A DNA stretch of 64,000 nucleotides from DATFBY01 sp035253585 (GTDB lineage: Bacteria > Gemmatimonadota > Gemmatimonadetes > Gemmatimonadales > Gemmatimonadaceae), in the NCBI GenBank assembly GCA_035253585.1, contig DATFBY010000092.1, positions 3,154 to 67,153 on the forward strand. Direction: 5' to 3'. The number at the start of each line of letters is the position of its first letter. The first letter of the stretch is position 1. The translations under genes were made by a program, and so were the position numbers. Positions 7,966 through 17,641 of this stretch are shown here, piece by piece. The notes under the pieces are model-generated. The model was not told where the DNA came from and did no database searches. It saw only the letters and a program-made list of their open reading frames with translations.

Positions 7966-10184
7966 CGAATCCTGACTTGCGGCCGCGGCTCGAGGGAGCG
8001 GACGAGGTCGCGGAGCCGCCGCGGCCGCCGTCGCGTCTGGCGTTTCACGGTGTGCGCGTCGGGCTACTGCTCGCGCTCGCCGGAGTCACGTACGCGTTTT
8101 TCCCGGCATCGCCGGCGGTGGAGTCGCCGATCTTCGAAGTCGGCTCGGTGGCGACGCAGACCGTCATCGCGCCCTTTGCCTATACGGTTCGCAAGTCCGA
8201 CCAAGAGCTCCAACGCGAGCGGGACGAGCTGGCTGGCTCGGCCAAGCCGGTACTCACCTACTCCGGCGCCGGTGCCGACACCGCGGAGCGGCAGCTGCGA
8301 GCATTCGCTCAAGCGGTAGGCAACGCGGCCCGCACGCGCGACGTGACCGCGATCCAGCGCGCGGCATCGGGCACCGGAATCTCGCTGTCTCCGGCGGAAG
8401 CGGAATATCTCGGCTTCGAAGGACGCCGTCGCAACATGGTCGACGGCGTTCGTCGCGTGTACAGCCGCTGGCTCACGCAGGGCGTGGCGGCGAATGGCGC
8501 GATCGACGACGTGCGCGGCGAGGCAATCGTTCGTCGCGGTAACGAGGAACGCAATGTCCTCGCCGACAGCATCCTGACGTTCTCGAGTATGCTGGCGCGC
8601 GCGAGCCGCATGCACCCGGACCCCAATTCGTCGGTCGGTGACGCGCTCTTCCTCAAGATGCTCAGCGCGTTCTTCCATCCGACGGTTTCGGTCGATCGCG
8701 CCGCCACCGAGCGCCGGCGTCAGGAGCTGCGCAACTCCGTCGACGCCACCCGGTACATCGTCAGGCAGGGAGAGAAGATCGTCGGCGCGCACGAAGTCGT
8801 CGGCAAAGCGGAGTTCGACAAGTTGCGCGCTCTGCACGAGGAGCTGCAGAGCCGCACCGTCGGAGAGCGGAAGGTCGGCCGCGTCCTCGGTGCCATTCTC
8901 TACAACGCGCTCGTCCTCGCCATTTTTGGCGTGGCGATCGTCCTGTTCCGTCCGCAGCTCTACGAATCGATTCGGTCGCTCGCGCTCTTCGCACTGCTCT
9001 TCACGACAGTGCTCGCCGGTGCCGCGATCGCCGCGCGTACGAGCGAGGTGTACCCTGAGGTAGTGCCAGTTGCGTTGGCCGCCATCATCCTGAGCGTGAT
9101 CTTCGATCCGCGCATCTCGATGATCGCCGCAATGATCCTGGCGGTGCTCGTCGGCGGCCAAGGGCTTTTCCGCGGAACGAACGCACTCTTCATCAATCTG
9201 GTGGGGGGCGCGGCAGCAGCGCTCAGCATGCGCGTCATTCGGCGCCGCGACCAGGCGTACTACTCGGTGTTGATCGTGGCCGGGGCCTACCTGTTCGCCG
9301 CGGTCGCGTTGGGCCTCACGCTCGGTTGGACGGCGCAACAGATCGCTCTCAGCTCGTTACGCGGCGGCGTGAACGCGCTGGTGTCGGTCGTGCTGGCGAT
9401 GTTCCTGTTACCGCTGGCCGAGCGCCTGACGGGAACCACGACCGACCTCACGCTACTCGAGTACTCGGACCTCAACCGTCCATTGCTACGGCGGCTGATG
9501 CTCGAGGCTCCGGGCACGTACGCGCACACCATGCGCATGGCGAGTTTGGCGGAGGCTGCCGCAAATGCAATCGGTGCCAACGGCCTGCTGGCGCGCGTCG
9601 GCACTTACTATCACGACATCGGCAAGCTCGCAAAGCCCCAGTACTTCGTGGAGAACCAGCCACGCGGCCGAAATCCGCACGACAAGCTGAAACCGAACAC
9701 CAGCGCGGCCATCGTTCGGAATCACGTGCGTGAAGGTGTCGAGCTAGCCGAGGAGAATCACCTCCCGAAAGCGATCGCGTCGTTCATCAAGGAGCATCAC
9801 GGCACCGGTCCCATCAGCTACTTCCTCGACAAGGCCCGCGAGCGCGACGGATCGGTGCCGAACACCGCCGAGTTCGCGTATCCTGGTCCGGTACCGCAGA
9901 GTCCGGAGACGGCGATCGCGATGCTGGCCGATGGTGTGGAAGCCGCATCACGCGTGCTTCCCGATCCCTCGCCCGAGAGGATTCGCGAAGTCATCGATCA
10001 CATCGTTAGGCAGCGGATGGAGCAGGGCCAGCTCCGCGATGCTCCGCTCACGCTCCAGCAGCTCGATCGTGTCAAGGAAGAGTTCGTGCGGGTGCTGGGC
10101 GGCATGAATCACAACCGCATTGATTACCCGGCGTCGAGCGGCGGAATCACGGCCGAATTCGCCACGTATGACTCTCGTGGTTGA
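7962..10184 (+). CDS. 7TM-HD domain phosphodiesterase (PgpH-like)
   Basis: 740 aa. Architecture: N-terminal membrane helix (about residues 30-50), a large extracytoplasmic domain to about 300, about seven membrane helices (about 305-480), then a cytoplasmic HD domain with YYHDIGKL near residue 549 and a downstream KEHHGTG. This is the layout of PgpH, which hydrolyses cyclic di-AMP in Firmicutes. c-di-AMP as substrate here is an inference. The location between phoH and ybeY is a commonly conserved order. GTG start, overlap with phoH. Confidence 0.88.
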   Translation: MTNPDLRPRLEGADEVAEPPRPPSRLAFHGVRVGLLLALAGVTYAFFPASPAVESPIFEVGSVATQTVIAPFAYTVRKSDQELQRERDELAGSAKPVLTYSGAGADTAERQLRAFAQAVGNAARTRDVTAIQRAASGTGISLSPAEAEYLGFEGRRRNMVDGVRRVYSRWLTQGVAANGAIDDVRGEAIVRRGNEERNVLADSILTFSSMLARASRMHPDPNSSVGDALFLKMLSAFFHPTVSVDRAATERRRQELRNSVDATRYIVRQGEKIVGAHEVVGKAEFDKLRALHEELQSRTVGERKVGRVLGAILYNALVLAIFGVAIVLFRPQLYESIRSLALFALLFTTVLAGAAIAARTSEVYPEVVPVALAAIILSVIFDPRISMIAAMILAVLVGGQGLFRGTNALFINLVGGAAAALSMRVIRRRDQAYYSVLIVAGAYLFAAVALGLTLGWTAQQIALSSLRGGVNALVSVVLAMFLLPLAERLTGTTTDLTLLEYSDLNRPLLRRLMLEAPGTYAHTMRMASLAEAAANAIGANGLLARVGTYYHDIGKLAKPQYFVENQPRGRNPHDKLKPNTSAAIVRNHVREGVELAEENHLPKAIASFIKEHHGTGPISYFLDKARERDGSVPNTAEFAYPGPVPQSPETAIAMLADGVEAASRVLPDPSPERIREVIDHIVRQRMEQGQLRDAPLTLQQLDRVKEEFVRVLGGMNHNRIDYPASSGGITAEFATYDSRG

Positions 10185-10629
10185 CGTGGCGAACGAGACC
10201 GGGCGCCTGCCGCTATCGCGACACGCGGTACGGGAGGTCGCGCGTACCGTGCTGCGTGCGCAAGACGTCCATCACGCGCTCCTCTCGGTCACGTTCGTCT
10301 CGTCAGGCGCAATGGCGGCGCTCAATCGCCGGCACCTTCGCCGGCGAGGTTCGACCGACGTGATCGCATTCGGATTCGATCGCGCGGCTCCCAAATCGGC
10401 AGTGATCGGCGACGTGTACATCGCCCCGGCCGTCGCCCGAGCCAACGCCAAACGGCTCGGCGTCAGCGCACGCGAAGAAGTGGCGCGCCTCGTCATTCAC
10501 GGGACGCTGCACGTGCTCGGTCACGATCATCCGGAAGGGGAAGGCCGAACCCGATCGGCAATGTGGCGCGCGCAGGAGAAGCTGCTGAAGCGCACACGCG
10601 CTCGGTGGGGAAGAGGAAAGGGCGCATGA
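10168..10629 (+). CDS. ybeY: Endoribonuclease / rRNA maturation factor YbeY
   Basis: 153 aa. The zinc-binding signature HGTLHVLGHDH is complete. STDVIAFGF and IGDVYIAP precede it as in the family. YbeY acts in 16S rRNA 3'-end processing and ribosome quality control. The ATG at 10168 is chosen because it begins the conserved MTLVVDV strand. It overlaps the HD-protein gene by 17 bases, and its stop overlaps the next ATG. Confidence 0.93.
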   Translation: MTLVVDVANETGRLPLSRHAVREVARTVLRAQDVHHALLSVTFVSSGAMAALNRRHLRRRGSTDVIAFGFDRAAPKSAVIGDVYIAPAVARANAKRLGVSAREEVARLVIHGTLHVLGHDHPEGEGRTRSAMWRAQEKLLKRTRARWGRGKGA

Positions 10630-11867
10630 GCCTCCTATCATCCTTCGTCGCGCTGATCGCGGCGCTCGTCGGCGCCGCAGCCGCCGCCGCCGATGGCGCT
10701 CTGCTCCGGGGCGATGAAGATCGACGAACCGACACGTCGGAAGAGCCATCACTTCGGCCGTGGCGCGAGCATTCGCATCGGGCGCTGACCATCACCATGC
10801 TGCTCTCGCTCTTGGTGACGGGTGCGGCGACAGCACTTGCGCTCGGCTTGCCTAACGAGGCGCCGGCCGTCGCCCTACTCGAGTCGCTGCTCATCGTGGC
10901 AGCCGCGTTGATCTTCGTCGAGGCCATACCTCGCGCCATCGGCAACACCGCGGGCGCACCACTCGCCGGAACGCTGTATCCCTTCGTACGTGTGCTGGAA
11001 ACGCTGCTCAAGCCGCTGGTAAGTGTGAGCTTCGCCCTCGATCGTGGGCTGCGACGCGCCTTTCCGGTGGCGCCCCCGAGTGAGACGGAGCGCGAGGACA
11101 CCGCTGAGCGTTTCCGGCAGGTGGTCCAGGCCGAAGCAGAAATTCCGGCCGAGCAGCAGGCGATTCTCGACCGCGTGTTCGGGCTCGGGCAGACCGAAGT
11201 ACAGGAGATCATGGTGCCGCGCGTCGACATCGTCGCGCTGGAGCACGACGCACCGTGGTCGGAGGTGTTGGAGCGGGTGCGCAGCTCCGAGCATTCACGT
11301 TTGCCGGTGTACCGCGATTCGATCGATCACATCATCGGCGTGCTACACGCCAAGGACCTCGTGGAAGCCGTTGCGTCCGGCAACCCACCTGAAGATTGGA
11401 TCTCGCTCCTCCGTCCCGCGGCCTTCATCCCCGAGTCGAAGACCGCTGACGCACAGCTGCGGGACTTTCGGCGCACCGGACTGCACATCGCCATCGTCGT
11501 CGACGAATATGGCGGCACCGCTGGCCTGGTCACATTCGAGGATGTGCTCGAAGAGATCGTCGGCGACATCCGTGATGAGTACGACCGCGAAGAAGCACCC
11601 ATCGAAGCGCGTGACGATCGCTTCTACTGGGTAGCCGGGAAGGTCTCGCTCGACGAGCTGTCCGAGACGCTCGGCTACGACTTCGAGCGCGACGACGTGA
11701 CCACGGTTGGCGGTCTGGTGTTCGATGCGCTCGGGCGCCTACCGCGGTCCGGCGACGAGCTAACGATCAACGGCTTCCGTGTCGTTGTAGAGCGAGTCAT
11801 CAAGCGTCGTGTCGAGCGAGTGTACTTCGAGCGCCTCGGGAAGAAGCGCGAGCGAGCGGCACGATGA
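10626..11867 (+). CDS. CorC/HlyC-type CBS-domain membrane protein, copy 1
   Basis: 413 aa from the ATGA overlap at 10626. N-terminal membrane part (about three helices to residue 150) resembles DUF21/CNNM. A CBS pair follows (VPRVDIVALEHDAPW; HSRLPVYRDSIDHIIGVLHA; VVDEYGGTAGLVTFEDVLEE), then a C-terminal CorC/HlyC domain ending KRRVERVYFERLG. The family is linked to Mg2+/Co2+ efflux or magnesium homeostasis. The 'hemolysin' label is historical. Followed directly by a paralogue. Confidence 0.85.
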   Translation: MSLLSSFVALIAALVGAAAAAADGALLRGDEDRRTDTSEEPSLRPWREHSHRALTITMLLSLLVTGAATALALGLPNEAPAVALLESLLIVAAALIFVEAIPRAIGNTAGAPLAGTLYPFVRVLETLLKPLVSVSFALDRGLRRAFPVAPPSETEREDTAERFRQVVQAEAEIPAEQQAILDRVFGLGQTEVQEIMVPRVDIVALEHDAPWSEVLERVRSSEHSRLPVYRDSIDHIIGVLHAKDLVEAVASGNPPEDWISLLRPAAFIPESKTADAQLRDFRRTGLHIAIVVDEYGGTAGLVTFEDVLEEIVGDIRDEYDREEAPIEARDDRFYWVAGKVSLDELSETLGYDFERDDVTTVGGLVFDALGRLPRSGDELTINGFRVVVERVIKRRVERVYFERLGKKRERAAR

Positions 11868-13093
11868 CGTTGGCGCTTCTGATTCTTCTCGCCATCGCCT
11901 TGCTCGGCGCGCTGAGCGCGGCCGCAAGCGCCGTTCGCTCGGTGAGCCGCATCTGGCTGCGGCACTGGGCCGAGGCGCACGCAGCGAGCGGAACGACCGT
12001 CGAGTCGCCGGGTGAACGACGTGAACGGTTCCTCGCGGCGGCGTTGGCCGGCATTGCGGCCGTCATCACCGGAGTCGGGGTAATGCTCGGCACGAAGCGA
12101 GGTGCGATCGCTTGGCAGCTGGTGGGCGACCTCGTGCTCGTCGCAATCGTGCTCCTCTTCCTGGGCGAGCTCCTTCCGCGGGCGATCGCGCGCCGCTGGG
12201 CGTCGCGGCTCATGCCGGTCGTGCTTCCGGCGTTGCGCGCGCTCGAGCTTCTTCTCGCTCCCGTCCTCCGCGCAGCACGTTGGGCCACTCATCCCCTCGG
12301 TAAGCGCTCACCGGCGCCGGAAGGAACGGCGACCGATGAGATGGAAACCCTGCTGCGCGAAGGGGAGCGAGAAGGCATCGGCGAGCCGGAGGAGATCGAG
12401 ATCATCTCCGGGCTCATGCAGTTTCAGGGGAAGACGCTGCGCGATGTGATGACGCCGCGTACGGAGATCTTCGCCCTTCCAGAGTCCACGCCGCCCGGCG
12501 CACTGGCGTGCGCGCTGGCGCAGAGTGGCTATAGCCGCGTGCCGGTATACCGCGACTCGCTCGATGAGATCGTCGGCGTGATCCACGTGCTCGACATCCT
12601 CAAGCATGGTGCCGAGCGCATGCCCGCGATTCGACAGGTGGCGGAGGCGCCGGCGTCGAAGGTCTGCACGGAGATGCTGATCGAGATGCTTCGCACGCAG
12701 CGGCATCTCGCCGTGGTGCTCGACGAGTTCGGTGGTACCGCGGGCATCGTGACGCTCGAGGATCTCCTCGAAGAGGTGGTGGGCGAGATTCGCGATGAGC
12801 ACGACGAACCGGCCGGTGACGCGAGCGCAACGCCCCAGCGTGCGCTGCTCGTGGACGCGTCGACGGAGATCGGACAGGTAGCCGAGCGCTTGGAGATGGA
12901 GCTTCCGGAGACGGAGCGCTCGATCGGTGGATTGCTCACGCGTGCGCTAGGACGCATTCCGAGCGTTGGTGAGCGGTTCCGATTCGAGGGGCTCGATATC
13001 ATCGTGGTCGAAGCCGAACAGGCTCGCGTCAAGCGAGTGTTGATCCAACGGGCAGACGCCGGCGCGCCGGTGCCGCTCAGCCTTCCGCGTTGA
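11864..13093 (+). CDS. CorC/HlyC-type CBS-domain membrane protein, copy 2
   Basis: 409 aa, same architecture as the preceding gene: membrane part, CBS pair (TPRTEIFALPESTPP; YSRVPVYRDSLDEIVGVIHV; VLDEFGGTAGIVTLEDLLEE) and CorC C-terminal domain. The two copies are clearly related but well diverged, so the tandem duplication is old. They may form a heteromer, which is inference. Coupled upstream by ATGA. The next gene starts two bases after the stop. Confidence 0.85.
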   Translation: MTLALLILLAIALLGALSAAASAVRSVSRIWLRHWAEAHAASGTTVESPGERRERFLAAALAGIAAVITGVGVMLGTKRGAIAWQLVGDLVLVAIVLLFLGELLPRAIARRWASRLMPVVLPALRALELLLAPVLRAARWATHPLGKRSPAPEGTATDEMETLLREGEREGIGEPEEIEIISGLMQFQGKTLRDVMTPRTEIFALPESTPPGALACALAQSGYSRVPVYRDSLDEIVGVIHVLDILKHGAERMPAIRQVAEAPASKVCTEMLIEMLRTQRHLAVVLDEFGGTAGIVTLEDLLEEVVGEIRDEHDEPAGDASATPQRALLVDASTEIGQVAERLEMELPETERSIGGLLTRALGRIPSVGERFRFEGLDIIVVEAEQARVKRVLIQRADAGAPVPLSLPR

Positions 13094-13094
13094 C

Positions 13095-14723
13095 GTGCGG
13101 GCGCTGGTCGTCTTTTGGCGCCTGGCGCCGTTTCTCGTCGCCTTCCTGCGTGATCGAAAGCGGTGGATCGTCCTCGGCCGGCCGCGTCGGCTCGACGAAG
13201 CCGACCATCGCCGCCGCGCCCGACGCCTCACGTCGACGTTGGCCGGACTCGGGCCGACTTACATCAAGCTCGCTCAGGTGTTCGCGTCCCGAGCCGACAT
13301 CCTCCCGGAGCCGTATCTCACCGAAGTCGGCTCGCTGACCGACCGCGTGCCGCCCCTGCCGGTCGACGTCATCAAAGACGTCATCGCGCACGAGTTCGAA
13401 AAGTCGGTCGAGGATCTCTTCGATCGATTCGATTCCGACCCGCTCGGCTCGGCGTCGCTCGGACAGGTGCATCGGGCATCGTTCGACGGCCAGGAAGTTG
13501 TCGTGAAAGTGCTGCGTCCAGGTGTGGAGACGCTGGTAGCTGTCGATCTCGACGCTGCGTTCCGCATTCTCTTCTTCATGAGCGTGCTCTTCCCGAACAA
13601 TCACACGCGATCGATCACGACGATCGTGCGCGAGTTCGCCAAGCGCATCGACGAGGAGATGGATTTCCGCGAGGAGGCGCGGAACGTGGACATTTTCCGC
13701 GCCAACTTCGCTGAGGATCCGCGAGTCGCCGTGCCCAAGGTTCTGTCCGGGTTGACGCGCAGACGCGTGCTCGTTCTCGAGTACATGGAGGGAACACGCG
13801 TCGACCAGCTCCACGAGCGGATCGCGGCCGGAGAAGTGTCGGTGCCGCAGCTTTTGGAAGTGTTGGTGGAAGTGTACGTCCGGCAGATGCTGGTCGACGG
13901 TATCTTCCACGCCGATCCGCACGCTGGGAATCTGCTGGTCGGGCCTGACGGGAGATTGGTTCTGCTCGACTTCGGCATGGTGGTGCGTGTCGAGCAGGAG
14001 ACACGGGCGCGGCTCATCTCGACGGTGATGGCGGCGGTGCGCCAGGATGTCGATGGTGTGATCGCCGGCTTCTACGAGCTCGGGCTGCTCGATACCGATG
14101 TCGACCGCGGGACAGTCCGTGATGCAGCCCGGGCGCTGATGGCAATTGCGTTCACGCCCGATTCCAAGCCGAAGCAGATCCAGCGCATCGTGAACGAAGT
14201 GATGTCCACCTTCTATCGGTGGCCGATCACGATGCCGAGCGAGCTCGTGTATTTCGGTCGGGCCGCGGCACTGGTGGAAGGGATCGGCGTTCGCTACGTG
14301 CCCGAGTTCAACAGCGTGCAGTTCGCGACACCGGTTCTGGCGCGAATGCGCGGCGAGCTCGTCGGCGCCATGCTCGGCGGGTCGACGGAGATGGTGCGCG
14401 ACTGGATGACGGAGGCCGCACACGTTGCGCGCGAGTTACGCGACGTGCTGCGCCGGACCGGCCGTGACGAGCTTCGGGTGCGCGCACATCCGCGTGACAT
14501 GCTGGAAATGCAGCAATTCATGTCGCGGATGGCGCGCCGGCTATTGCTAGGGTTGTTCGCCAGTGTCGGCGCCATTGTCGCCGCGCTGGCGTACACGGTG
14601 CATAGAAATCCGTATATTCTCGCGCTGTCCTTGTTGGCGGCGCTGCTGTTCTTCCTCGTCATATTCCTGCTTCCGCTCCACTTGTTCGCCAATCCATTCC
14701 GAGGCTATCGGCGATGGCGGTGA
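13095..14723 (+). CDS. ABC1/UbiB-family atypical kinase
   Basis: 542 aa. The KLAQVFASRADILP motif (KxGQ-type extension that replaces the normal nucleotide loop), the ATP-binding segment (EVVVKVLRPGV), HADPHAGNLL and LLDFGMV are all present. Two C-terminal membrane helices (about residues 485-535) match the UbiB/COQ8 layout. UbiB/COQ8 supports quinone synthesis or lipid handling at the membrane. No quinone genes are nearby, so the lipid partner is unknown. GTG start two bases after the previous stop. Confidence 0.88.
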   Translation: MRALVVFWRLAPFLVAFLRDRKRWIVLGRPRRLDEADHRRRARRLTSTLAGLGPTYIKLAQVFASRADILPEPYLTEVGSLTDRVPPLPVDVIKDVIAHEFEKSVEDLFDRFDSDPLGSASLGQVHRASFDGQEVVVKVLRPGVETLVAVDLDAAFRILFFMSVLFPNNHTRSITTIVREFAKRIDEEMDFREEARNVDIFRANFAEDPRVAVPKVLSGLTRRRVLVLEYMEGTRVDQLHERIAAGEVSVPQLLEVLVEVYVRQMLVDGIFHADPHAGNLLVGPDGRLVLLDFGMVVRVEQETRARLISTVMAAVRQDVDGVIAGFYELGLLDTDVDRGTVRDAARALMAIAFTPDSKPKQIQRIVNEVMSTFYRWPITMPSELVYFGRAAALVEGIGVRYVPEFNSVQFATPVLARMRGELVGAMLGGSTEMVRDWMTEAAHVARELRDVLRRTGRDELRVRAHPRDMLEMQQFMSRMARRLLLGLFASVGAIVAALAYTVHRNPYILALSLLAALLFFLVIFLLPLHLFANPFRGYRRWR

Positions 14724-15802
14724 CGTCCCAGCCGCCGCAGGACCGACGCTTGACCGACTTCGACTCGCGGAGGCCGGCGGCGCTCGCACGTGCCGTGAGT
14801 CTGGTCGAGAATCGGCGCGCCGGTTACGAGCAGATTCTGTCGGCCGCGCACCCGAGGCTGGGGCGCGCACGCCGCATCGGTCTGACCGGTCCTCCTGGCG
14901 CGGGGAAGAGCACACTCACGGCCCGATTGGCCGAGCGATACCGCGCTACCGGGCTCACTGTTGCCATCATCGCCGTCGATCCCACCTCTCCGTTCACCGG
15001 AGGCGCGTTGTTAGGCGACCGGATCCGCATGGAGACGGTGGCGCTCGATCCTGGAATCTTCATTCGGTCGATGGCAACGCGCGGCTCACTCGGCGGGTTG
15101 GCGGGCACCACGCGCGATGTCGCCGACGTGCTCGATGCGTTCGGCTTCGACCGGATTCTCATCGAGACGGTTGGTGTCGGGCAAAGCGAGCTCGACATCG
15201 CGCGAACGGCGGACACGTCCGTCGTGATTCTCGTGCCCGAGTCGGGCGACTCCATACAGACTCTGAAGGCTGGGCTGATGGAGATTGCCGACCTCTTTCT
15301 GGTGAACAAGTCCGACCGGCCGGGCGCCGATCGTCTTCGACAAGAGATCGAGCTCATGCTTGGCCTTCGGATGGGCCAGGTGTTCCGGAACATCCCGGCC
15401 CATCACGGTGTGGATCACCAGGCAGTGGTAAACCCGATGAATCCCGCGAAGGCGGCGCGCCAGGCCGCTCGCGAATCGAGGGATGAGTGGACGCCGCCGG
15501 TGCTGGCCACAGTCGGGCACACTGGCGATGGGGTCGACGATCTCATGACGGCCCTCGATAGGCACTTCGATTATCTTGCACGGAGCGGCACGTTGCGAGA
15601 TCGTCGCCGCCGGCGTCTCCGCGAGAGGGTGGTAGAAGCGGTAGAGCGCGACATCCGATCGCGCCTTTGGTCCGATGCCGAAACCCTCCGCTGGCTCGAC
15701 GCGCAGCTCGATTCATTGGAGAGCGGAGAGCGCACGCCCTTTGCCGTTGCCGAGGAGCTGGTGAAGCGAAGCACGGAGCTCATGATGAGAACGGGTCTAT
15801 GA
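14714..15802 (+). CDS. meaB: Methylmalonyl-CoA mutase-associated GTPase MeaB
   Basis: 362 aa. Walker A GPPGAGKSTLTARL, the VDPTSPFTGGALLGDRIRM segment, and NKSD for guanine specificity define the MeaB/ArgK family. MeaB guards and reloads the adenosylcobalamin of methylmalonyl-CoA mutase. The mutase large subunit follows with an ATGA overlap, which fixes the role well. It starts ten bases inside the UbiB-like gene. Confidence 0.95.
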   Translation: MAVTSQPPQDRRLTDFDSRRPAALARAVSLVENRRAGYEQILSAAHPRLGRARRIGLTGPPGAGKSTLTARLAERYRATGLTVAIIAVDPTSPFTGGALLGDRIRMETVALDPGIFIRSMATRGSLGGLAGTTRDVADVLDAFGFDRILIETVGVGQSELDIARTADTSVVILVPESGDSIQTLKAGLMEIADLFLVNKSDRPGADRLRQEIELMLGLRMGQVFRNIPAHHGVDHQAVVNPMNPAKAARQAARESRDEWTPPVLATVGHTGDGVDDLMTALDRHFDYLARSGTLRDRRRRRLRERVVEAVERDIRSRLWSDAETLRWLDAQLDSLESGERTPFAVAEELVKRSTELMMRTGL

Positions 15803-17493
15803 CGACGATCGACACGCTGAGCGAACAGCTTCGAGAGCAGCGAGCCGAGCTGGAGCGGCTGCGGGCCGAGATCGAGGCCTGGCGTAAGCGCTACGAGGCC
15901 GGCACCAAGCGCGACATCGGGTTCACCAACTCCGTTGGTGAAGTGCAGCCGTTATACACGCCGCTGGACGTGCAGAACGATGATCCGGCGGACGTCGGCG
16001 CGCCGGGTGTCTATCCGTTCACGCGCGGAATTCACGCGACGGGGTACCGTGGGCGGCTGTGGACGATGAGGCAATTCGCAGGCTTCGGCAGCGCGCGCGA
16101 TACGAATCTGCGGTACAAGTATCTGCTCGAGCACGGGCAAACGGGCCTTTCGGTGGCGTTCGACTTTCCGACGCTCATGGGCTACGACTCCGATCATCCG
16201 CGGTCGGAAGGCGAGGTCGGCAAGTGCGGCGTCGCGATCTCGTCCGTGCGCGACATGCAGGATCTGTTCGATGGGATCCCGCTCGATCAAGTGTCGGTGT
16301 CGATGACGATCAACGGCCCGGCGCTGATCATCTACTGCTTTTTCGTGGCGGCCGCGGAGCGGCAGGGCGTGTCGCCTGACAAGCTGCGCGGAACGATTCA
16401 GAACGACATTCTGAAAGAGTACATGGCGCAGCACGCGTGGGTCTATCCGATCGAGCCCGCGCTGCGCCTCATCGTCGATGGCTTCGCCTGGTCCGCGAAA
16501 CACGCTCCGCAGTTCAATACGATCTCGATCTCGGGGTATCACATCCGGGAGGCGGGAGCAACTGCCGTGCAGGAGCTCGCCTTCACGCTCGCCGACGGAT
16601 TCACCTACGTCGAGCGCGGGATCGCTCGTGGGCTCGATGTCGATGAGTTCGCGCCGCGGCTCTCCTTCTTCTGGGACATCCACAACGATTTTTTCGAGGA
16701 GATCGCCAAGCTTCGCGCGGCTCGCCGCATCTGGGCGCGCCACATGAAGGATCGGTACGGTGCCAAGGATCCTCGCTCGTGGATGATGCGCTTCCACTCG
16801 CAAACCGCTGGTGTGACGCTCACGGCGCAGCAGCCCATGAACAACATCGTACGCGTCGCCTATCAGGCGCTGGCGGCGGTGCTGGGCGGAACCCAATCGC
16901 TACACACGAACTCGATGGACGAGACGTTGGCGCTGCCTACGGAGCAAGCGGTGCAGGTTGCGCTGCGAACACAGCAAATCCTGGCGTACGAGACCGGTGT
17001 GCCGAACGTGATCGACCCTCTGGGCGGCGCCTACTACGTCGAGGCGCTCACCGACTCGATGGAACGTCAGGCGGAGGAGCTGTTCGAAGAGATCGCGGCG
17101 GCTGGTGGCGTCGTGCGCGCGCTCGAAACGGGGTGGCTGCAGCGCAAGATCGCGCAATCGGCGGCGCGGCAGCAGTGGGAGCTCGAACAGCGACGGAAGC
17201 TCGTGGTGGGTGTGAACGAGTTCGTCACCGAGGAGCCGGAGCTGGCGATCCCCATCCTTCGTGTGGGCGACGACGCCGAGACCGACCAGCGCCAGCGTTT
17301 GGCCGACCTCCGTGCGTCGCGTGATGATGGGCGCTGCCGGCGCGCGCTGGCCGCGCTTCGCGATGCGGCTCGGACCGATGCCAACCTGATCCCTCTGATT
17401 CTCGACGCCGCGCGTGCCGATGCCACGCTGTACGAGATTCGCGCGTCGATGGAGGAAGTGTTTGGGGCGTATCGGGAGCCGGTGTTCTTTTGA
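15799..17493 (+). CDS. Methylmalonyl-CoA mutase, large (substrate-binding) subunit
   Basis: 564 aa from the ATG at 15799. TIM-barrel substrate domain with TGLSVAFDFPTLMGYDSDHP, FHSQTAGVTLTAQQPMNN and NSMDETLALPTEQAV. It lacks the C-terminal B12-binding domain, which is encoded separately at 17642, as in other two-part mutases. Interconverts succinyl-CoA and (R)-methylmalonyl-CoA. A 29-nt inverted heptad repeat begins directly after the TGA stop, separating the two mutase genes. Confidence 0.95.
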   Translation: MTTIDTLSEQLREQRAELERLRAEIEAWRKRYEAGTKRDIGFTNSVGEVQPLYTPLDVQNDDPADVGAPGVYPFTRGIHATGYRGRLWTMRQFAGFGSARDTNLRYKYLLEHGQTGLSVAFDFPTLMGYDSDHPRSEGEVGKCGVAISSVRDMQDLFDGIPLDQVSVSMTINGPALIIYCFFVAAAERQGVSPDKLRGTIQNDILKEYMAQHAWVYPIEPALRLIVDGFAWSAKHAPQFNTISISGYHIREAGATAVQELAFTLADGFTYVERGIARGLDVDEFAPRLSFFWDIHNDFFEEIAKLRAARRIWARHMKDRYGAKDPRSWMMRFHSQTAGVTLTAQQPMNNIVRVAYQALAAVLGGTQSLHTNSMDETLALPTEQAVQVALRTQQILAYETGVPNVIDPLGGAYYVEALTDSMERQAEELFEEIAAAGGVVRALETGWLQRKIAQSAARQQWELEQRRKLVVGVNEFVTEEPELAIPILRVGDDAETDQRQRLADLRASRDDGRCRRALAALRDAARTDANLIPLILDAARADATLYEIRASMEEVFGAYREPVFF

Positions 17494-17588
17494 GGGAAGC
17501 GGGAAGTGGGAAGCGGGAAGCGACTGCGCAGCACACCTGATGGCTACCGTCTTCGCCTGCGCTTCCCGCTTCCCACTTCCCGCTTCCC
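17494..17588. repeat. Heptad inverted repeat, locus A (GGGAAGC type)
   Basis: Four tandem copies of a 7-mer (GGGAAGC, one GGGAAGT) at 17494-17522 face an exact reverse complement at 17560-17588. All 29 positions match and a 37-nt loop lies between. It fills most of the gap between the mutase large subunit stop and its B12 subunit, beginning at the first base after the stop. As RNA it would form a very strong hairpin between two cotranscribed subunits. There is no T-tract, so it is not a standard terminator. Confidence 0.9.
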
Positions 17589-17641
17589 TCGAGTCTCTCG
17601 TAACTTACTCGCTACTTCTTTCCCGACTCTCGCACTAGCTC

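Noticed and set aside
8064..9338. Long open frame antisense to the PgpH-like gene
   Set aside because: Same GC artefact, with no ribosome site or recognisable domain. The sense gene is complete.
13077..14423. Long open frame antisense to the UbiB-like gene
   Set aside because: Compositionally a shadow of the kinase gene, with no domain.
17494..17588. Intrinsic terminator between the mutase genes
   Set aside because: The loop of 37 bases is long, no T-tract follows, and the downstream subunit is needed with the upstream one.
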